Notes: generated from the letters alone by a model not told the origin. Positions 15,859 to 25,030 are shown, counted from the first letter of the stretch. The stretch: DNA of 34,827 nt from Gemmataceae bacterium (GCA_009692065.1 SHZY01000057.1:1-34827), one strand, 5' to 3'. Translations and numbers: made by a program.

Positions 15859-15872
15859 AGCCGCAAGCGGCT
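15859..15872. repeat. Short palindrome AGCCGCAAGCGGCT upstream of ilvD
   Basis: Near-palindromic 14-mer with a two-base core, 20 bases upstream of the ilvD start. The same motif recurs at 20339-20351, before the S1-protein gene, and at 21827-21839, after it. It may be a dispersed mini-REP or a leader hairpin. Confidence 0.6.
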
Positions 15873-15892
15873 GAAATAAGGGAGTTCCAACC

Positions 15893-17569
15893 ATGTCCGA
15901 TAAACGCAAGAGTCTGACCACCACCGGAGGCATGAGCCGCGCGCCCAATCGCGCCATGTTGCGCGCCGTCGGCTTCATGGACGACGACTTCCAGAGGCCG
16001 ATGATCGCCGTCGCCAATCTGCACTCCGATATCACGCCGTGCAACGCTCATCTCAATCGGCTCGCGACCAAGGCGCTCGAAGGCATCCGCGCCGGCGGCG
16101 GGGTCGGGCAGACCTTCGGCGCTCCCACCGCGTCCGACGGCATCATGATGGGCCATCAGGGTATGCGCTACTCGCTCGTCTCACGCGAGGTTATCGCCGA
16201 CTCGATCGAGGTCGTCGCCGGCGGCATGAACCATGACGGCGTCCTCGCCATCGGCGGCTGCGACAAGAACATGCCCGGCTGCCTGATGGCGATGGCCCGC
16301 CTCAACGTGCCGAGCATCTTCGTCTATGGCGGCTCGATTCTCCCCGGCACCGGCGAATCGGGCAACGATATCGACATCGTCTCCATCTTCGAAGCCGTTG
16401 GCCAGTTTCAAGCCAACAAGATGACCGCCGAGGGCGTTCACAAGGTCGAATGCGAAGCCTGCCCCGGCGCCGGCTCGTGCGGCGGCATGTACACCGCCAA
16501 CACCATGTCGAGCGCCATCGAGGCCATGGGCATGTCGCTCCCCTATGACGCGAGCTACCCCGCCGTGTCGGCCGCCAAGGATAGGGAAACCTTCTTGGCC
16601 GGAAAGTATCTTGTGCAGCTCATCGAGAAGGGCCTCAAGCCGCGCGACATCATCACACGCAAATCGCTGGAGAACGCCTACACCTTCGTTTTGGCGCTGG
16701 GCGGCTCGACCAACGCGGTCCTGCACTTGCTGGCCATCGCGAGTGAAGCCGAGGTGCCCTGGACGCTGGCCGACTTCGATCGACTTGGCGACAAGGTCCC
16801 CGACCTGGCCGACCTCAAGCCGGCCGGCAAGCATGTGATGTTCGACGTCCACAAGGCCGGCGGCACCCCCGCGGTCATGCGGGCGCTACTCGACGCGGGC
16901 TACCTGCACGGCGATTGCATCACCGTCACCGGCAAGACGCTGGCGGAGAATCTGAAGGACGTACCGAGCATCTATTCGCGCGAGCAAAAGGTCATCAAGC
17001 CGCTCAATGCGCCGATGCATCCGACGGGGCACATCATCATTCTCAAGGGGAACCTTGCCCCGGAAGGCGCCGTCGCCAAGATGGCGGGGCTCAAGACACG
17101 CAAGATCACCGGCCCTGCCAAAGTCTTCGACGGCGAGGAGGCCTGCTTCGCCTCACTGCAAGACCGACAGATCAAGGCGGGCGACATCGTCATCGTCCGC
17201 GGAGAAGGCCCCGTCGGCGGCCCCGGCATGCGCGAGATGCTCTCCGTCACCGCCGCGCTGTCCGGCCAGGGATTGGGCGAACACATCGGCCTGATCACCG
17301 ATGGCCGATTCTCCGGCGGCACGCGCGGCATGGTGGTCGGCCACGTCGCGCCGGAAGCCCACGTCGGCGGTCCGCTAGCGCTGCTCAAGAACGGCGATAT
17401 CGTCACCATCGACGCGGACAAAAAGGAAGTCTCGGTTGCTCTGAGCGAACAAGAATTGGCGAAGCGCCGAGCGGCATGGAAACAGCCGCCGCCGCGCGAA
17501 AAACGCGGCGTGTTGGCGAAGTACGCGAAGACAGTGCGCTCCGCGTCAGAGGGGGCGACGACATCGTGA
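15893..17569 (+). CDS. ilvD: Dihydroxy-acid dehydratase
   Basis: This enzyme catalyses the last common step of branched-chain amino acid synthesis, converting 2,3-dihydroxy-isovalerate and 2,3-dihydroxy-3-methylvalerate to the 2-keto acids, using an Fe-S cluster and Mg2+. The 558-residue protein has the cluster cysteines in their motifs: DITPC (C50), [11 protein letters not shown] (C123) and [12 protein letters not shown] (C196). The C-terminal [14 protein letters not shown] signature is also present. The length is typical. No other ilv or leu gene lies in the window. It ends convergently with the kinase gene, with seven bases between them. Confidence 0.95.
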   Translation: MSDKRKSLTTTGGMSRAPNRAMLRAVGFMDDDFQRPMIAVANLHSDITPCNAHLNRLATKALEGIRAGGGVGQTFGAPTASDGIMMGHQGMRYSLVSREVIADSIEVVAGGMNHDGVLAIGGCDKNMPGCLMAMARLNVPSIFVYGGSILPGTGESGNDIDIVSIFEAVGQFQANKMTAEGVHKVECEACPGAGSCGGMYTANTMSSAIEAMGMSLPYDASYPAVSAAKDRETFLAGKYLVQLIEKGLKPRDIITRKSLENAYTFVLALGGSTNAVLHLLAIASEAEVPWTLADFDRLGDKVPDLADLKPAGKHVMFDVHKAGGTPAVMRALLDAGYLHGDCITVTGKTLAENLKDVPSIYSREQKVIKPLNAPMHPTGHIIILKGNLAPEGAVAKMAGLKTRKITGPAKVFDGEEACFASLQDRQIKAGDIVIVRGEGPVGGPGMREMLSVTAALSGQGLGEHIGLITDGRFSGGTRGMVVGHVAPEAHVGGPLALLKNGDIVTIDADKKEVSVALSEQELAKRRAAWKQPPPREKRGVLAKYAKTVRSASEGATTS

Positions 17570-17576
17570 TTGAAAA

Positions 17577-19211
17577 TCAACGCCCGGACGCAAGCCAGGC
17601 GAGGAAGCCGATGAACGCGGCCGCGCCGAGGACGATCGGGATGATCACCTTCACGATGCCCCACCAGTAGCGTATGTTGGCCTGGGCGGCGGATTCCGGT
17701 TGATTTGAGTTACGCTTGTTCTCTTCACGGGCTTTGTCTTCTTCTTCAAGCCTCTTGTACAAACCGCGATAGCGGACCGTGTTCTTGTCGGCCGCCTTCT
17801 TGGCGTTCTTGCTGAGTGCGATGCCCTGAAACTCCTTGTAGGTTCCGAGGGCGCGGAAGCCATCGATGGGGTTATGGCTGGCGCGAGCGGTGGCCTGCAT
17901 GGTCCCCTCGTCCAGCATTTGCTGCAGCTGGGCGGTGTCGTACTTGCTCACCGTGAGCTGGCCATCAGGGCCTTTGAACTGGACAAACCAGAGGTTCGGG
18001 TCGTGGGCGGGCTGTGCTGAGTCCGCAAAATCGATGTCCGCCTTCGAGCGGTTCAGCGATGGAATCACCGACGTCTTGCTAGACATCGGCGTCTCCTGCA
18101 CGAGGCGCTCCGCCGGAGATTTGCACTGAATGAACGACAAGCTCTCGCTCGCCAGGTTCAAGCTCTCCAGGTCCTTGATCAATTCGGCACAGGTTTGGTA
18201 GCGATACTTCGGCGACTTGGCGGCCATCTTGGCGATGACGAGATCAAGTCGCTCTGGCACGTCAGCGTTCGCTTGCCGGGCCGGCGGGAAGGTGCCGACT
18301 TCCTTCGCCTGAATCACATCGACGATGGTAGATCCCATGAACGGCGGCTGGCCGGTCAACAGCGCATACAGCGTGCAGCCGAGCGCGAAAATATCGGAAC
18401 GCCCGTCGATCTCCTTGGCATTGCGCGCCTGTTCGAGCGGCATGTACCAGGGAGTGCCGAGGGCGTGCCCCGTCTGCGTCAGCGCCATCTCCTCGTCACC
18501 GATCTTGACCATGCCAAAGTCGGCGATCTTCACCACGCCCGTCTTGTGTAAGAGAATGTTGTCCGGCTTGATGTCGCGATGAACCATGTTGAGGCCATGC
18601 GCGTACTCCAACGCCCGCGCACAATCGAGGGTGATGCGGACCGCGTCGGCGACGGGCAGTCGGCCCAGCTGCGACAGCCATTTCTGCATACTCTGACCGG
18701 AAATGTACTCCATGGCAACGTAATGGCAGCCTTCCGCTTCGTCGATCGCGTATGCCTGGATGATGTTCGGATGATCGAGCTGGCCCATCACGCGGCCTTC
18801 GCGATAGAGCCGTTCCACTAGCTTGGGAATCTTGGCGACATGCGGAAAGAGAATTTTCAGCGCGACCATGCGCTGGAAGCTGACTTGGTTGGCCTTGTAG
18901 ACTGCGCCCATCGCCCCTTCGCCCAGCTTCTTGATCAGCTGGAAGTCGCCGAGCGAGACGACATTCTTGCCAAGAACGCGCAAAGCAAAGAATTCAGTGT
19001 CCTTGGATGGCGAAACGACCCCGGTCCCCGATGCGTCGCTGGTGGGATCCTGCACCGCCTTGGTGGTGCCGAGTGCTTCCCAAAGGGGATCGCGTTCCAC
19101 CGGCATTTCCGTCTTATCAATCGCGACCTTGGTATTCTCGGGAAGAGGCCCCGTTCCCAAGGTCTTCGCGAGCGCGTCCGACTTTTTGACGTCGGGCCGT
19201 TGATGTTCCAT
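17577..19211 (-). CDS. Membrane-anchored Ser/Thr protein kinase with a GYF-like C-terminal domain
   Basis: The kinase domain spans about residues 90-355. It has a glycine loop (KKLGEGAMGAVYKA), catalytic lysine K119 (VALKIL), HRDIKPDN (D213), DFG (D231) and a PLEQ segment where eukaryote-like kinases have APE. All catalytic residues are present, so it is probably active. A ~55-residue segment (WFVQFKGPDGQLT ... GTYKEF) resembles the GYF_2 domain often found in planctomycete membrane proteins. A short charged stretch and a single C-terminal membrane helix (IVKVIIPIVLGAAAFIGFL) follow, which would leave the kinase in the cytoplasm. AGGAGG six bases before the ATG at 19211 fixes the start. The targets are unknown, and no phosphatase is adjacent. 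Confidence 0.9.
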   Translation of the reverse strand: MEHQRPDVKKSDALAKTLGTGPLPENTKVAIDKTEMPVERDPLWEALGTTKAVQDPTSDASGTGVVSPSKDTEFFALRVLGKNVVSLGDFQLIKKLGEGAMGAVYKANQVSFQRMVALKILFPHVAKIPKLVERLYREGRVMGQLDHPNIIQAYAIDEAEGCHYVAMEYISGQSMQKWLSQLGRLPVADAVRITLDCARALEYAHGLNMVHRDIKPDNILLHKTGVVKIADFGMVKIGDEEMALTQTGHALGTPWYMPLEQARNAKEIDGRSDIFALGCTLYALLTGQPPFMGSTIVDVIQAKEVGTFPPARQANADVPERLDLVIAKMAAKSPKYRYQTCAELIKDLESLNLASESLSFIQCKSPAERLVQETPMSSKTSVIPSLNRSKADIDFADSAQPAHDPNLWFVQFKGPDGQLTVSKYDTAQLQQMLDEGTMQATARASHNPIDGFRALGTYKEFQGIALSKNAKKAADKNTVRYRGLYKRLEEEDKAREENKRNSNQPESAAQANIRYWWGIVKVIIPIVLGAAAFIGFLAWLASGR

Positions 19212-19490
19212 GCGATCCTCCTGCATGCCGCCTGGCCGGGAAACTGCAAACAAAACCCAAAGCGAAGAGGGAAGGCGAAGAGGGAAGGCGAATCAACCCA
19301 GCACGATTCCGCGCAGCGAGTGATTAACATTCCCGCCGCGAGCCGGTGCAAATCAATTCAATCATGGCATACCGATTCACTAATGGACTCCGAACAAAAC
19401 CGCCCCCCCCGGTCATTTCTCGTATTGGTTGAATCTTGCAAACTGCCCAGTTGCCGGAGGCCAGCCTTTCTAGCCTGACTTTTTACGAGT

Positions 19491-19665
19491 GCTGTCAGCC
19501 TCGAAAGCCTGGCCTACGGCCAACTGTACCTCTGCCCGCTGACTGACATCCTAGCCAATGACCGCACGACTGGACAGGGAATCGGTAGTGGGGCACTTTG
19601 CCGTAGGTCAGGTTTTCCGGGCTGACAGCGTCAGCAATACGTCAGACTCGAAAGCCTGACCTACG
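19491..19665. repeat. Three copies of a CGTAGGTCAGGCTTTC-type dispersed repeat
   Basis: Copy 1 at 19491-19520 (GCTGTCAGCCTCGAAAGCCT...), an inverted copy at 19600-19629 and a direct copy at 19641-19665. Copies 1 and 2 agree at roughly 26 of 30 positions and could pair as a long stem. No open frame crosses them. Confidence 0.8.
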
Positions 19666-19747
19666 TGAAACTGAATATCTACCATGGAAGTCCATTGCGG
19701 CTCTGTGATGCTATCTTCACGCTGCGAGTTAGAGTCTATCCGGGAAA

Positions 19748-19998
19748 TTACGCCGCTATTTTCATGGCGTTCGGCGTATAGGTCAATGTATCTATCTTGG
19801 CATTCGGATCAGGCAGCGGGCGATTCAGCATCAGGTGGATCGTTGACACCTGGATCATCGCTTCGGAGGACGCCTGGGTACGTCCTTGCTGCTGCGCCGA
19901 TATTCTCCGTTCCAGGCGTTCGTGGGTTCAACGACCCAAAAGATACGGCAAATGCACCAATCCCTGAATACCTGCAGGCCGCGCCACCACCATACTCT
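19748..19998 (-). pseudogene. Remnant of an IS5-family (IS1031-like) transposase, C-terminal part
   Basis: Read on the minus strand, one frame gives WVVEPTNAWNGEYRRSSKD. This matches the conserved C-terminal block of IS5-family transposases (WVVERT-x-AWL-x-x-RRL-x-KD, with the catalytic Glu of DDE). A second frame continues with SSEAMIQVSTIHLMLNRPLP, matching their next helix (SAEA ... IHLMLRRL), and ends at TAA (19748-19750). A frameshift near 19890 separates the two, and the N-terminal two thirds with the first two catalytic acids are absent. No terminal inverted repeats were recognised. This is a dead insertion-sequence relic, identified from motif memory only. Confidence 0.6.
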
Positions 19999-20000
19999 TG

Positions 20001-20117
20001 TTACTGCGCCTGGGATCGCTCCACGTACCGATCCAGCATTCGGTTGTTGTATTTGTTAGCGCCACGGATTTCGTCCAAGCGGCTTTTGTGTTCTTCGCTC
20101 AACAGTTCGCCGCGCCA
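20001..20117 (-). pseudogene. Possible C-terminal gene fragment, unknown
   Basis: The minus frame reads GELLSEEHKSRLDEIRGANK and on to SQAQ, then TAA at 20001-20003. The helical, charged composition looks protein-like, but an in-frame stop at 20121-20123 lies directly upstream and there is no start codon. It may be the tail of a gene disrupted by the adjoining transposase remnant. The family is not recognised. Confidence 0.3.
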
Positions 20118-20239
20118 TGCCTACCGAGCGCGCCTTTCTGGAACTCGTCGCCAAGGCCGGCCAATACTTCGACTCCAACTGCGTCTACGCCCTCATGCGC
20201 CTGCGGCAAAAGATCGAATCGCCGATGAAGCAGTCGTAG
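20117..20239 (+). pseudogene. Possible short gene fragment (40 codons), perhaps an HD-GYP-type tail
   Basis: ATG at 20117 to TAG at 20237-20239 reads MPTERAFLELVAKAGQYFDS and continues CVYALMRLRQKIE. The pattern A-G-x-x-F-D-x-x-x-V-x-A-L resembles the last helices of HD-GYP or related response-regulator proteins. No ribosome site is visible and no upstream part remains. Either a relic or a chance frame. Confidence 0.25.
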
Positions 20240-20370
20240 AAACCGTTGACCCTATCCGTACAATAAAACGTCTCGTCGAAAAAGAATTTCCTTGTTTTGT
20301 TTGCGGCTTCGCGTTCGCATGGCATCTTGCGTGCGCGAAGCCGCAAGCGGCAAAAATGGTACGACCCATC

Positions 20371-21822
20371 ATGGCAAGCGATAGCGACCAGCCGCAAGAT
20401 CCCACGCCCGCGGAAGCCAAACCGACGGATACACCCGCGGCGCAGCCCGACAAGGCGCCTCCCGCCCGCGCGCCCAACTCCAGAGAGGGAGGCAGGGGAG
20501 GCCGGCGCGATGGCGGCGGGCCGCGCCGGCGCGAACGCGATTCGGTGCCGTCGCTCGATAGCGACATGCTGTTTCGCCCGAAGTCGGCGCCGAATGTGCG
20601 CGATCTCGACGCCGAGATCGCCGCCGAGCTCGAAGCTGCCTTGAGCGGCATGGACGACAAAAAGCTCTACGCGACCGACAGTTCCGCCCGCGCCCAGAGC
20701 CAGGCCGCCGCGCAACCAGAAGGTGGCCGCAAGATCGGCACCGTCATCTCGATTCACGCCCCCGACGTGTTCATCGAAATCCCCGGCGGCCGCAGCCAGG
20801 GGGTCCTCACCATGGAGCATTTCCCCGACGGTCCGCCCAAGGTCGGCGACCAGGTCGAAATCTCCATCGAAGGCTACGACCCGCAGAATGGCCTGTTGAT
20901 CCTGACCCGCAAAGGCACCGCCGTCCATGCCGACTGGTCCAGCGTCTCCGAGGGGATGACCGTCGAAGCCAAGGTGCTCGAAACCAACAAGGGCGGGCTC
21001 TCCGTCGACGTCAACGGTATTAAGGGCTTCATGCCGATCAGCCAGATCGACCGCGCTCGCGTCGAGAACACCGAGCAGTTCGTTGGCCAAAAGCTCTTGT
21101 GCATCGTCACCGACGTCGACAAGGAAGCACGCAACCTCGTTGTCAGCCGGCGCGCCTTGATGGAAAAAGAACGTGAAGAGCAAAAGATCAAGCTCTGGGC
21201 CGAGCTAGAAGAAGGTCAAATTCGCAGCGGCGTCATCGGCAACGTGCGCGACTTCGGCGCCTTCGTCGATCTCGGCGGCGTCGATGGCCTGTTGCACGTT
21301 AGCGAGATTAGCTGGAAACGCACCCCGGACGCAACGCAGGTCCTACAAGTCGGCCAGATGATCAAGGTCGTCATCCTCAAGATCGACCGCGAAAAGCAAA
21401 AACTCAGCCTCGGCCTCAAGCAGCTCGAAGCCAGCCCGTGGGACAACATCCACGAAAGGTTCGTCACGGGCACGTCGGTCAAGGGAACGGTGACGCGGAC
21501 GATGGACTTCGGCGCCTTCGTCGAACTCGAGCCCGGCATCGAGGGCTTGATTCACATTTCAGAGTTGGCGCGCAACAAAGTGTGGCGGGTCATCGACATC
21601 GTCAAGCAAGGGCAGGAGGTCGAGGTGAAGATTCTGAGCGTCGATTCCGACGCGAATCGCATCTCGCTGTCGCTGCGTGAAGCGATGCCGCCGGAGGTTG
21701 TGAAGAACGAGGACGAGGAAGAAGTGGACACGACCACCGAAGAGCCGGCCAAGCCGCGCGTCCGCAACTACACTCTCAAGGGCGGCATGGGCAGCGTGAT
21801 CCAGATCCCTGAGAAAGAATAG
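20371..21822 (+). CDS. S1-domain RNA-binding protein (ribosomal protein S1-like), four S1 domains
   Basis: The 483-residue protein has a disordered, charged and glycine/arginine-rich N-terminus (1-118) followed by four S1 OB-fold repeats at about 121-181, 194-263, 281-351 and 366-436. The third and fourth are the most canonical (VRDFGAFVDLGGVDGLLHVS; MDFGAFVELEPGIEGLIHIS). S1 proteins bind single-stranded mRNA and help place it on the 30S subunit. The planctomycete forms with a long N-terminus have no settled name, so I give no symbol. The start is uncertain: ATG 20371 (MASDSDQ) or ATG 20356, neither with a Shine-Dalgarno. The frame extends to 19684, but that part overlaps a transposase relic. 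It is convergent with the adaptor gene, with a shared palindrome between. Confidence 0.88.
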   Translation: MASDSDQPQDPTPAEAKPTDTPAAQPDKAPPARAPNSREGGRGGRRDGGGPRRRERDSVPSLDSDMLFRPKSAPNVRDLDAEIAAELEAALSGMDDKKLYATDSSARAQSQAAAQPEGGRKIGTVISIHAPDVFIEIPGGRSQGVLTMEHFPDGPPKVGDQVEISIEGYDPQNGLLILTRKGTAVHADWSSVSEGMTVEAKVLETNKGGLSVDVNGIKGFMPISQIDRARVENTEQFVGQKLLCIVTDVDKEARNLVVSRRALMEKEREEQKIKLWAELEEGQIRSGVIGNVRDFGAFVDLGGVDGLLHVSEISWKRTPDATQVLQVGQMIKVVILKIDREKQKLSLGLKQLEASPWDNIHERFVTGTSVKGTVTRTMDFGAFVELEPGIEGLIHISELARNKVWRVIDIVKQGQEVEVKILSVDSDANRISLSLREAMPPEVVKNEDEEEVDTTTEEPAKPRVRNYTLKGGMGSVIQIPEKE

Positions 21823-21826
21823 TTTG

Positions 21827-21839
21827 GCCGCTTGCGGCT
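21827..21839. terminator. Short palindrome between convergent genes, possible bidirectional terminator
   Basis: GCCGCTTGCGGC lies five bases after the S1-protein stop. It overlaps the HlyD-type gene's own stop (TAG read from 21838-21840), so the adaptor gene's stop codon comes from the repeat. No T run follows, so the terminator role is inferred. The same motif occurs at 20339 and 15859. Confidence 0.45.
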
Positions 21840-22875
21840 ACTGTTTCGTCACCATCGCCCGAACGCGCTGGCCGATGCGTTTCAGGTCGCCCCCCTCTTC
21901 AACGGTGATGATGCACTCCAGAGTGCGCACATCGTTGTAGCGGAACGGCTCGATCACGGTACTGCGCTGCGCTGCATACCATTTCGACATCGACTTGACC
22001 TTGCCCTTCCACTTCGGGCCATTGTAGGTGTCGTCTTCGATCGTCACCTCAGCCCCCTCCTTGACGAAGCGGCCCCATTCCTGCAAAACCTCGGCACGCA
22101 CGATGACTTCCGCGTCCGGCAAGAATTCGATGGCATGGTAGCGCGGGTTCGGCCCCAGCGTCTCCCCCTTGTGAACGTAGACGCGCAGCACAGTCCCATC
22201 CGAGGGGGCGGCGATCTGGAAGTGCTTCAGCATCTCCTTGGCCTGGTCGCGTTTAAGCTTGCTGAGGCCCAAATCCGCCTCGGCCTGCTCGATCTTCAAT
22301 TGCGCGTTCTGCAAGCCGATCGTTTCGAGCTTCGATGTCTCGACCTTCTTCTTTTCCGCGAGCTGGTCCAGGGCGAATTTGTAATAGGCTTCGGAATTCT
22401 TCTTGAGGGCGCCGTCGATCCCAACCAGCTTGATTTCTCGGTCGAATTCCGTCTTCTTGATTTCGTTATCGACCGCGTTGATCGCCGCCCGCTGCTGGTC
22501 GGCCTGTAGCTTGTACAGTTTGGGCAACTGCTTGGCTTCCTTGAGTTGCAGTTCGGAGACTTTCACGCCAAGCTCGGCTTCCTCGATCTTCTTCTTCCAC
22601 AGGCCGTCATCGACCTGCAAGAGCACCACGCCTTTTTTGACCTTGGTGTTTTCAGGAAGCAGCTCGACGATCTCGCCGAACTGCTTGGGATAGAGCCCGG
22701 CCACGCCGCGCTCGATGTCGAAGTGCCCCAGGCAGAAGATCTTGTCCGGCACGCTGCTGACTTCATCTTGGGCTTGCTTCTTGACCTTGTCCGTCGCCGA
22801 TTGATCCATCATCATCTTCGCGCCGACAAAGCACGCGACGAGCAGTACGATGCCGAGAATCACGAAGGTTTTCAT
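21838..22875 (-). CDS. HlyD/DevB-type membrane fusion (periplasmic adaptor) protein
   Basis: The 345-residue protein has an N-terminal membrane anchor (TFVILGIVLLVACFVGAKM), then a barrel-sandwich half (FGEIVELLPENTKVKKGVVL). A long alpha-helical coiled coil of about 130 residues rich in Lys, Glu and Leu follows, then the second half (FQIAAPSDGTVLRVYVHKGE) and a beta-barrel domain. This is the adaptor layout of tripartite ABC exporters, which joins the inner-membrane transporter to an outer-membrane exit. GGGAGAG upstream of ATG 22875 sets the start. It follows the ABC ATPase gene by 30 bases and the permease before it, in the permease-ATPase-adaptor order of a DevBCA-like set. The stop codon lies inside a short palindrome. 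Confidence 0.85.
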   Translation of the reverse strand: MKTFVILGIVLLVACFVGAKMMMDQSATDKVKKQAQDEVSSVPDKIFCLGHFDIERGVAGLYPKQFGEIVELLPENTKVKKGVVLLQVDDGLWKKKIEEAELGVKVSELQLKEAKQLPKLYKLQADQQRAAINAVDNEIKKTEFDREIKLVGIDGALKKNSEAYYKFALDQLAEKKKVETSKLETIGLQNAQLKIEQAEADLGLSKLKRDQAKEMLKHFQIAAPSDGTVLRVYVHKGETLGPNPRYHAIEFLPDAEVIVRAEVLQEWGRFVKEGAEVTIEDDTYNGPKWKGKVKSMSKWYAAQRSTVIEPFRYNDVRTLECIITVEEGGDLKRIGQRVRAMVTKQ

Positions 22876-22905
22876 GATGCACTCTCCCTGGCACAATCGT
22901 CTCGG

Positions 22906-23691
22906 TCAGAAGCTGGTCTGCACGGGGTTGTCGCCGAACATTTCGACCGGCTTCTCGGAGCCTTCGAAAAGAATGCCGTCCTCGAGTTGCAGGACGCGAT
23001 CGACGAAGGGGACGATGCGCGAGTCGTGGGCCACGACAAGGATCGTGGAGCCTTGATCGTGGGCTGCGGCGCGCAGCAGTTCGATGACGTGTTGGCCATG
23101 CTTCCAGTCGAGGGCGGAGGTGGGCTCGTCGGCAAAGACGAAACCGGGCTGCTTGATCAGGGCCCTGCCGATGGCGACGCGCTGCTTTTCACCACCCGAC
23201 ATTTGCAAGGGGCGCAGGTGGGCGCGATTGGTCAGGCCGAGCATGCCGAGCATGTCGTCGGTCTTCTCGCGGGCTTCCTTGGCGCTTGCGCCGTTGCCCC
23301 AGCGGAGAATCATTTCCATTTGCTCCCTCGCCGTCAAGGCGGCGAACAGGTTATAGCCCTGGAAAATGAAGCCGAAATGTTGCAGCCGAAAGGCTTCGCG
23401 CTGCCGTTCGGTCATGGCCCAGAGGTCTTGATCGTGGGCCAGCACGTTGCCGGAATCGGGATGGAGCAACCCGGAGAGCACCGCCAGCAGCGTCGATTTA
23501 CCGCTGCCGGAGGGACCCATCAAGAGCGCAATCTGACCGGGGTGCAATTCGAGGCTGACATTGCGAATCGCGTAGATCTTGGTATCGCCGCTGCCGAAGC
23601 TGCGCGTGACACCACACGCCTTCATGGTGGATGTCGTGGTCCTCGCATCCATCTGCATGCCCAAGTCCTGCGGTGTCACAGTAGCGATCAT
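22906..23691 (-). CDS. ABC exporter ATPase (MacB/LolD/DevA-type)
   Basis: The ATPase subunit has Walker A GPSGSGKST (59-67), Q-loop FQGYNLF, signature MSGGEKQRV, Walker B FVFADEPTSALD and the H-loop VVAHD. The sequence belongs to the MacB/LolD/DevA subgroup, which works with FtsX-type permeases to extract or export lipids, peptides or glycolipids from the inner membrane. The first ATG (23691) is used, but M12, M14 and M23 are also possible and no start has a strong ribosome site. It is co-directional with the permease gene, after a 141-base gap, and with the adaptor gene, 30 bases on. Confidence 0.9.
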   Translation of the reverse strand: MIATVTPQDLGMQMDARTTTSTMKACGVTRSFGSGDTKIYAIRNVSLELHPGQIALLMGPSGSGKSTLLAVLSGLLHPDSGNVLAHDQDLWAMTERQREAFRLQHFGFIFQGYNLFAALTAREQMEMILRWGNGASAKEAREKTDDMLGMLGLTNRAHLRPLQMSGGEKQRVAIGRALIKQPGFVFADEPTSALDWKHGQHVIELLRAAAHDQGSTILVVAHDSRIVPFVDRVLQLEDGILFEGSEKPVEMFGDNPVQTSF

Positions 23692-23832
23692 AGGTCGGTT
23701 ATTATACTCAAAGAGAGTTTGCGCTTTCCAAGGATTTTATTGAAGCCAGCCCGTTTGACCTTGTAAAAATTACGCGCCGTGCCGATTCTGCCGCGTGTGC
23801 GGCTGGGTTAATCGTCACGACCGTTGCAGTCA

Positions 23833-24948
23833 CTACCGCAACAACGTCACCGGTTCCACCATGCGCAAGCTTCGCAAGGCCATCAGGCCCGAAAGCATCG
23901 CCATGGTCATCGTCACGACGCAGGCGCCAAGGAGAAGCCAGGGGGGCAAGAGCACCTTGGCGCCGATCAGGTCGCCAGCATAGGCGATGCCGTAGATCAC
24001 GGGCATGGCCGCGGCGATGCCCCCGATGCCCACCCAGAACGATTGCGAGACGACCATCATCGACATGCGCCAGCGCGGAATGCCAAGGGCGCGCAAGACG
24101 GCGTATTCCTTGAGCGAGGCCGAGGTCGCCGAATGGAGCGTTGTGCTGGTCACCACGGCCCCGACGAGAAGCCCCAGGGCTGCCGCCAGACCGAGCGCGA
24201 TGCCAGCCTTGGTCTTGAACAACCAGTGCAGCTGGCTGTGCATGGAGAATTCCTCGGTCGTGAACGGCAGGAGCTTCTTGTTGTAGACCTTGAGCTTTTC
24301 GACCACCTTGGGAGCGTCTTCCTTGTTATGGCACTTGGCCAGGATAAATGTACACTGCCCCGGCGGCGGCCTCAAGACGTTGCGGGCCGTGTCGAGAGAG
24401 CAAAAGAGATAAGGCCCGGCCAAGCTGCGTAAGCCCCGGACGGTGCCGACCACGCGCACTCTCTTGCCGAGGATTTCCGCGGTATCGCCCACCTTCTTGA
24501 GCCCGAGCCGGCCGAACTCGCCTTCATCGACCACGACCGCATTGGGCTCGGACAGCCGTGTGCGCAACTCGGGCGTAAGTTGTTTGATGGCGCCGATGGA
24601 ATCGGGACCGAGCCGGGTGCCGATGACGAGGACAAGCTCCATACCGCCGCTCGATTTCTTCCAGTACGCAAAGCCTTCCATGTAGGGCTCAGAGCGTTCG
24701 ACTTCCGGCAATGCGAGGTACGACTGCCAGCCTTCCGGAATGGGAATGCCGAGATCGACGCTGGGAACATCCGGATGCCCTACCCAGATATCCGCGCTCG
24801 ATTCGTCGATCGGAATGGAAGTGATCGAGAACAGGCCGATGAGGAGCCCGCACTGCATCGCGATCAACAGGCAGCTAAACGCGACCGCCAGCACCGCCGG
24901 GAGATAGCGCTGTCGTTCGTACCACAGGGTCGATAACGCGTAGGACAT
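23833..24948 (-). CDS. ABC exporter permease, FtsX/MacB_PCD type (DevC-like)
   Basis: The 371-residue protein has the four-helix MacB-type topology. One N-terminal membrane helix (AVLAVAFSCLLIAMQCGLLI) is followed by a ~200-residue periplasmic domain and three C-terminal helices. These are IALGLAAALGLLVGAVVTST, the segment from about SQSFWVGIGGIAAAMPVIY, and WLLLGACVVTMTMAMLSGL. The LRALGIPRWRM segment is the coupling region typical of FtsX-domain permeases. GGAG five to eight bases upstream supports ATG 24948. It lies between asnB and its ATPase partner. Exported substrate unknown; DevBCA-type systems move glycolipids in cyanobacteria, but that is only an analogy here. Confidence 0.87.
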   Translation of the reverse strand: MSYALSTLWYERQRYLPAVLAVAFSCLLIAMQCGLLIGLFSITSIPIDESSADIWVGHPDVPSVDLGIPIPEGWQSYLALPEVERSEPYMEGFAYWKKSSGGMELVLVIGTRLGPDSIGAIKQLTPELRTRLSEPNAVVVDEGEFGRLGLKKVGDTAEILGKRVRVVGTVRGLRSLAGPYLFCSLDTARNVLRPPPGQCTFILAKCHNKEDAPKVVEKLKVYNKKLLPFTTEEFSMHSQLHWLFKTKAGIALGLAAALGLLVGAVVTSTTLHSATSASLKEYAVLRALGIPRWRMSMMVVSQSFWVGIGGIAAAMPVIYGIAYAGDLIGAKVLLPPWLLLGACVVTMTMAMLSGLMALRSLRMVEPVTLLR

Positions 24949-24964
24949 GTGCGCTCCGGTCTTC

Positions 24965-25018
24965 GTTTAGCGCCCGCTGGACACCACGCCACCGCGTGGC
25001 ATACATCAGGCGCTAAAC
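24965..25018. repeat. Hairpin with GTTTAGCGCC arms between asnB and the permease gene
   Basis: GTTTAGCGCC at 24965-24974 pairs with GGCGCTAAAC at 25009-25018, and a smaller CCACG/CGTGG stem lies inside. It fills the 82-base gap in the predicted operon. Related sequence is at 28355-28373 (GAGCGGGCGCTAAACG) and 33512-33525 (CCGTTTAGCGCTCG). Confidence 0.8.
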
Positions 25019-25030
25019 AAAGAGGGACGA

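Larger units (their letters stand above)
19212..20370. other. 1.1 kb decayed intergenic region
   Basis: No intact gene is supported here. From left to right it holds about 280 bases with nothing recognisable, three copies of a CGTAGGTCAGG-type repeat (19491-19665), a frameshifted IS5-type transposase remnant on the minus strand (19748-19998), two short gene fragments around 20117, and the leader of the S1-protein gene with a short palindrome at 20339-20351. The plus frame open from 19684 into the S1 gene is fortuitous; its N-terminal part is the antisense of the transposase remnant. Confidence 0.7.

Noticed and set aside
19684..20370. N-terminal extension of the S1-domain protein
   Set aside because: These codons are antisense to a transposase relic, are Ser/Arg-rich and unlike S1 proteins, and cross other fragments. 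The gene more likely starts at 20371 or 20356.
23833..24948. Permease and ATPase as an FtsEX or LolCDE system
   Set aside because: The linked HlyD-type adaptor with a long coiled coil fits a tripartite DevBCA/MacAB-type exporter better, and no LolA, LolB or cell-division genes are adjacent.
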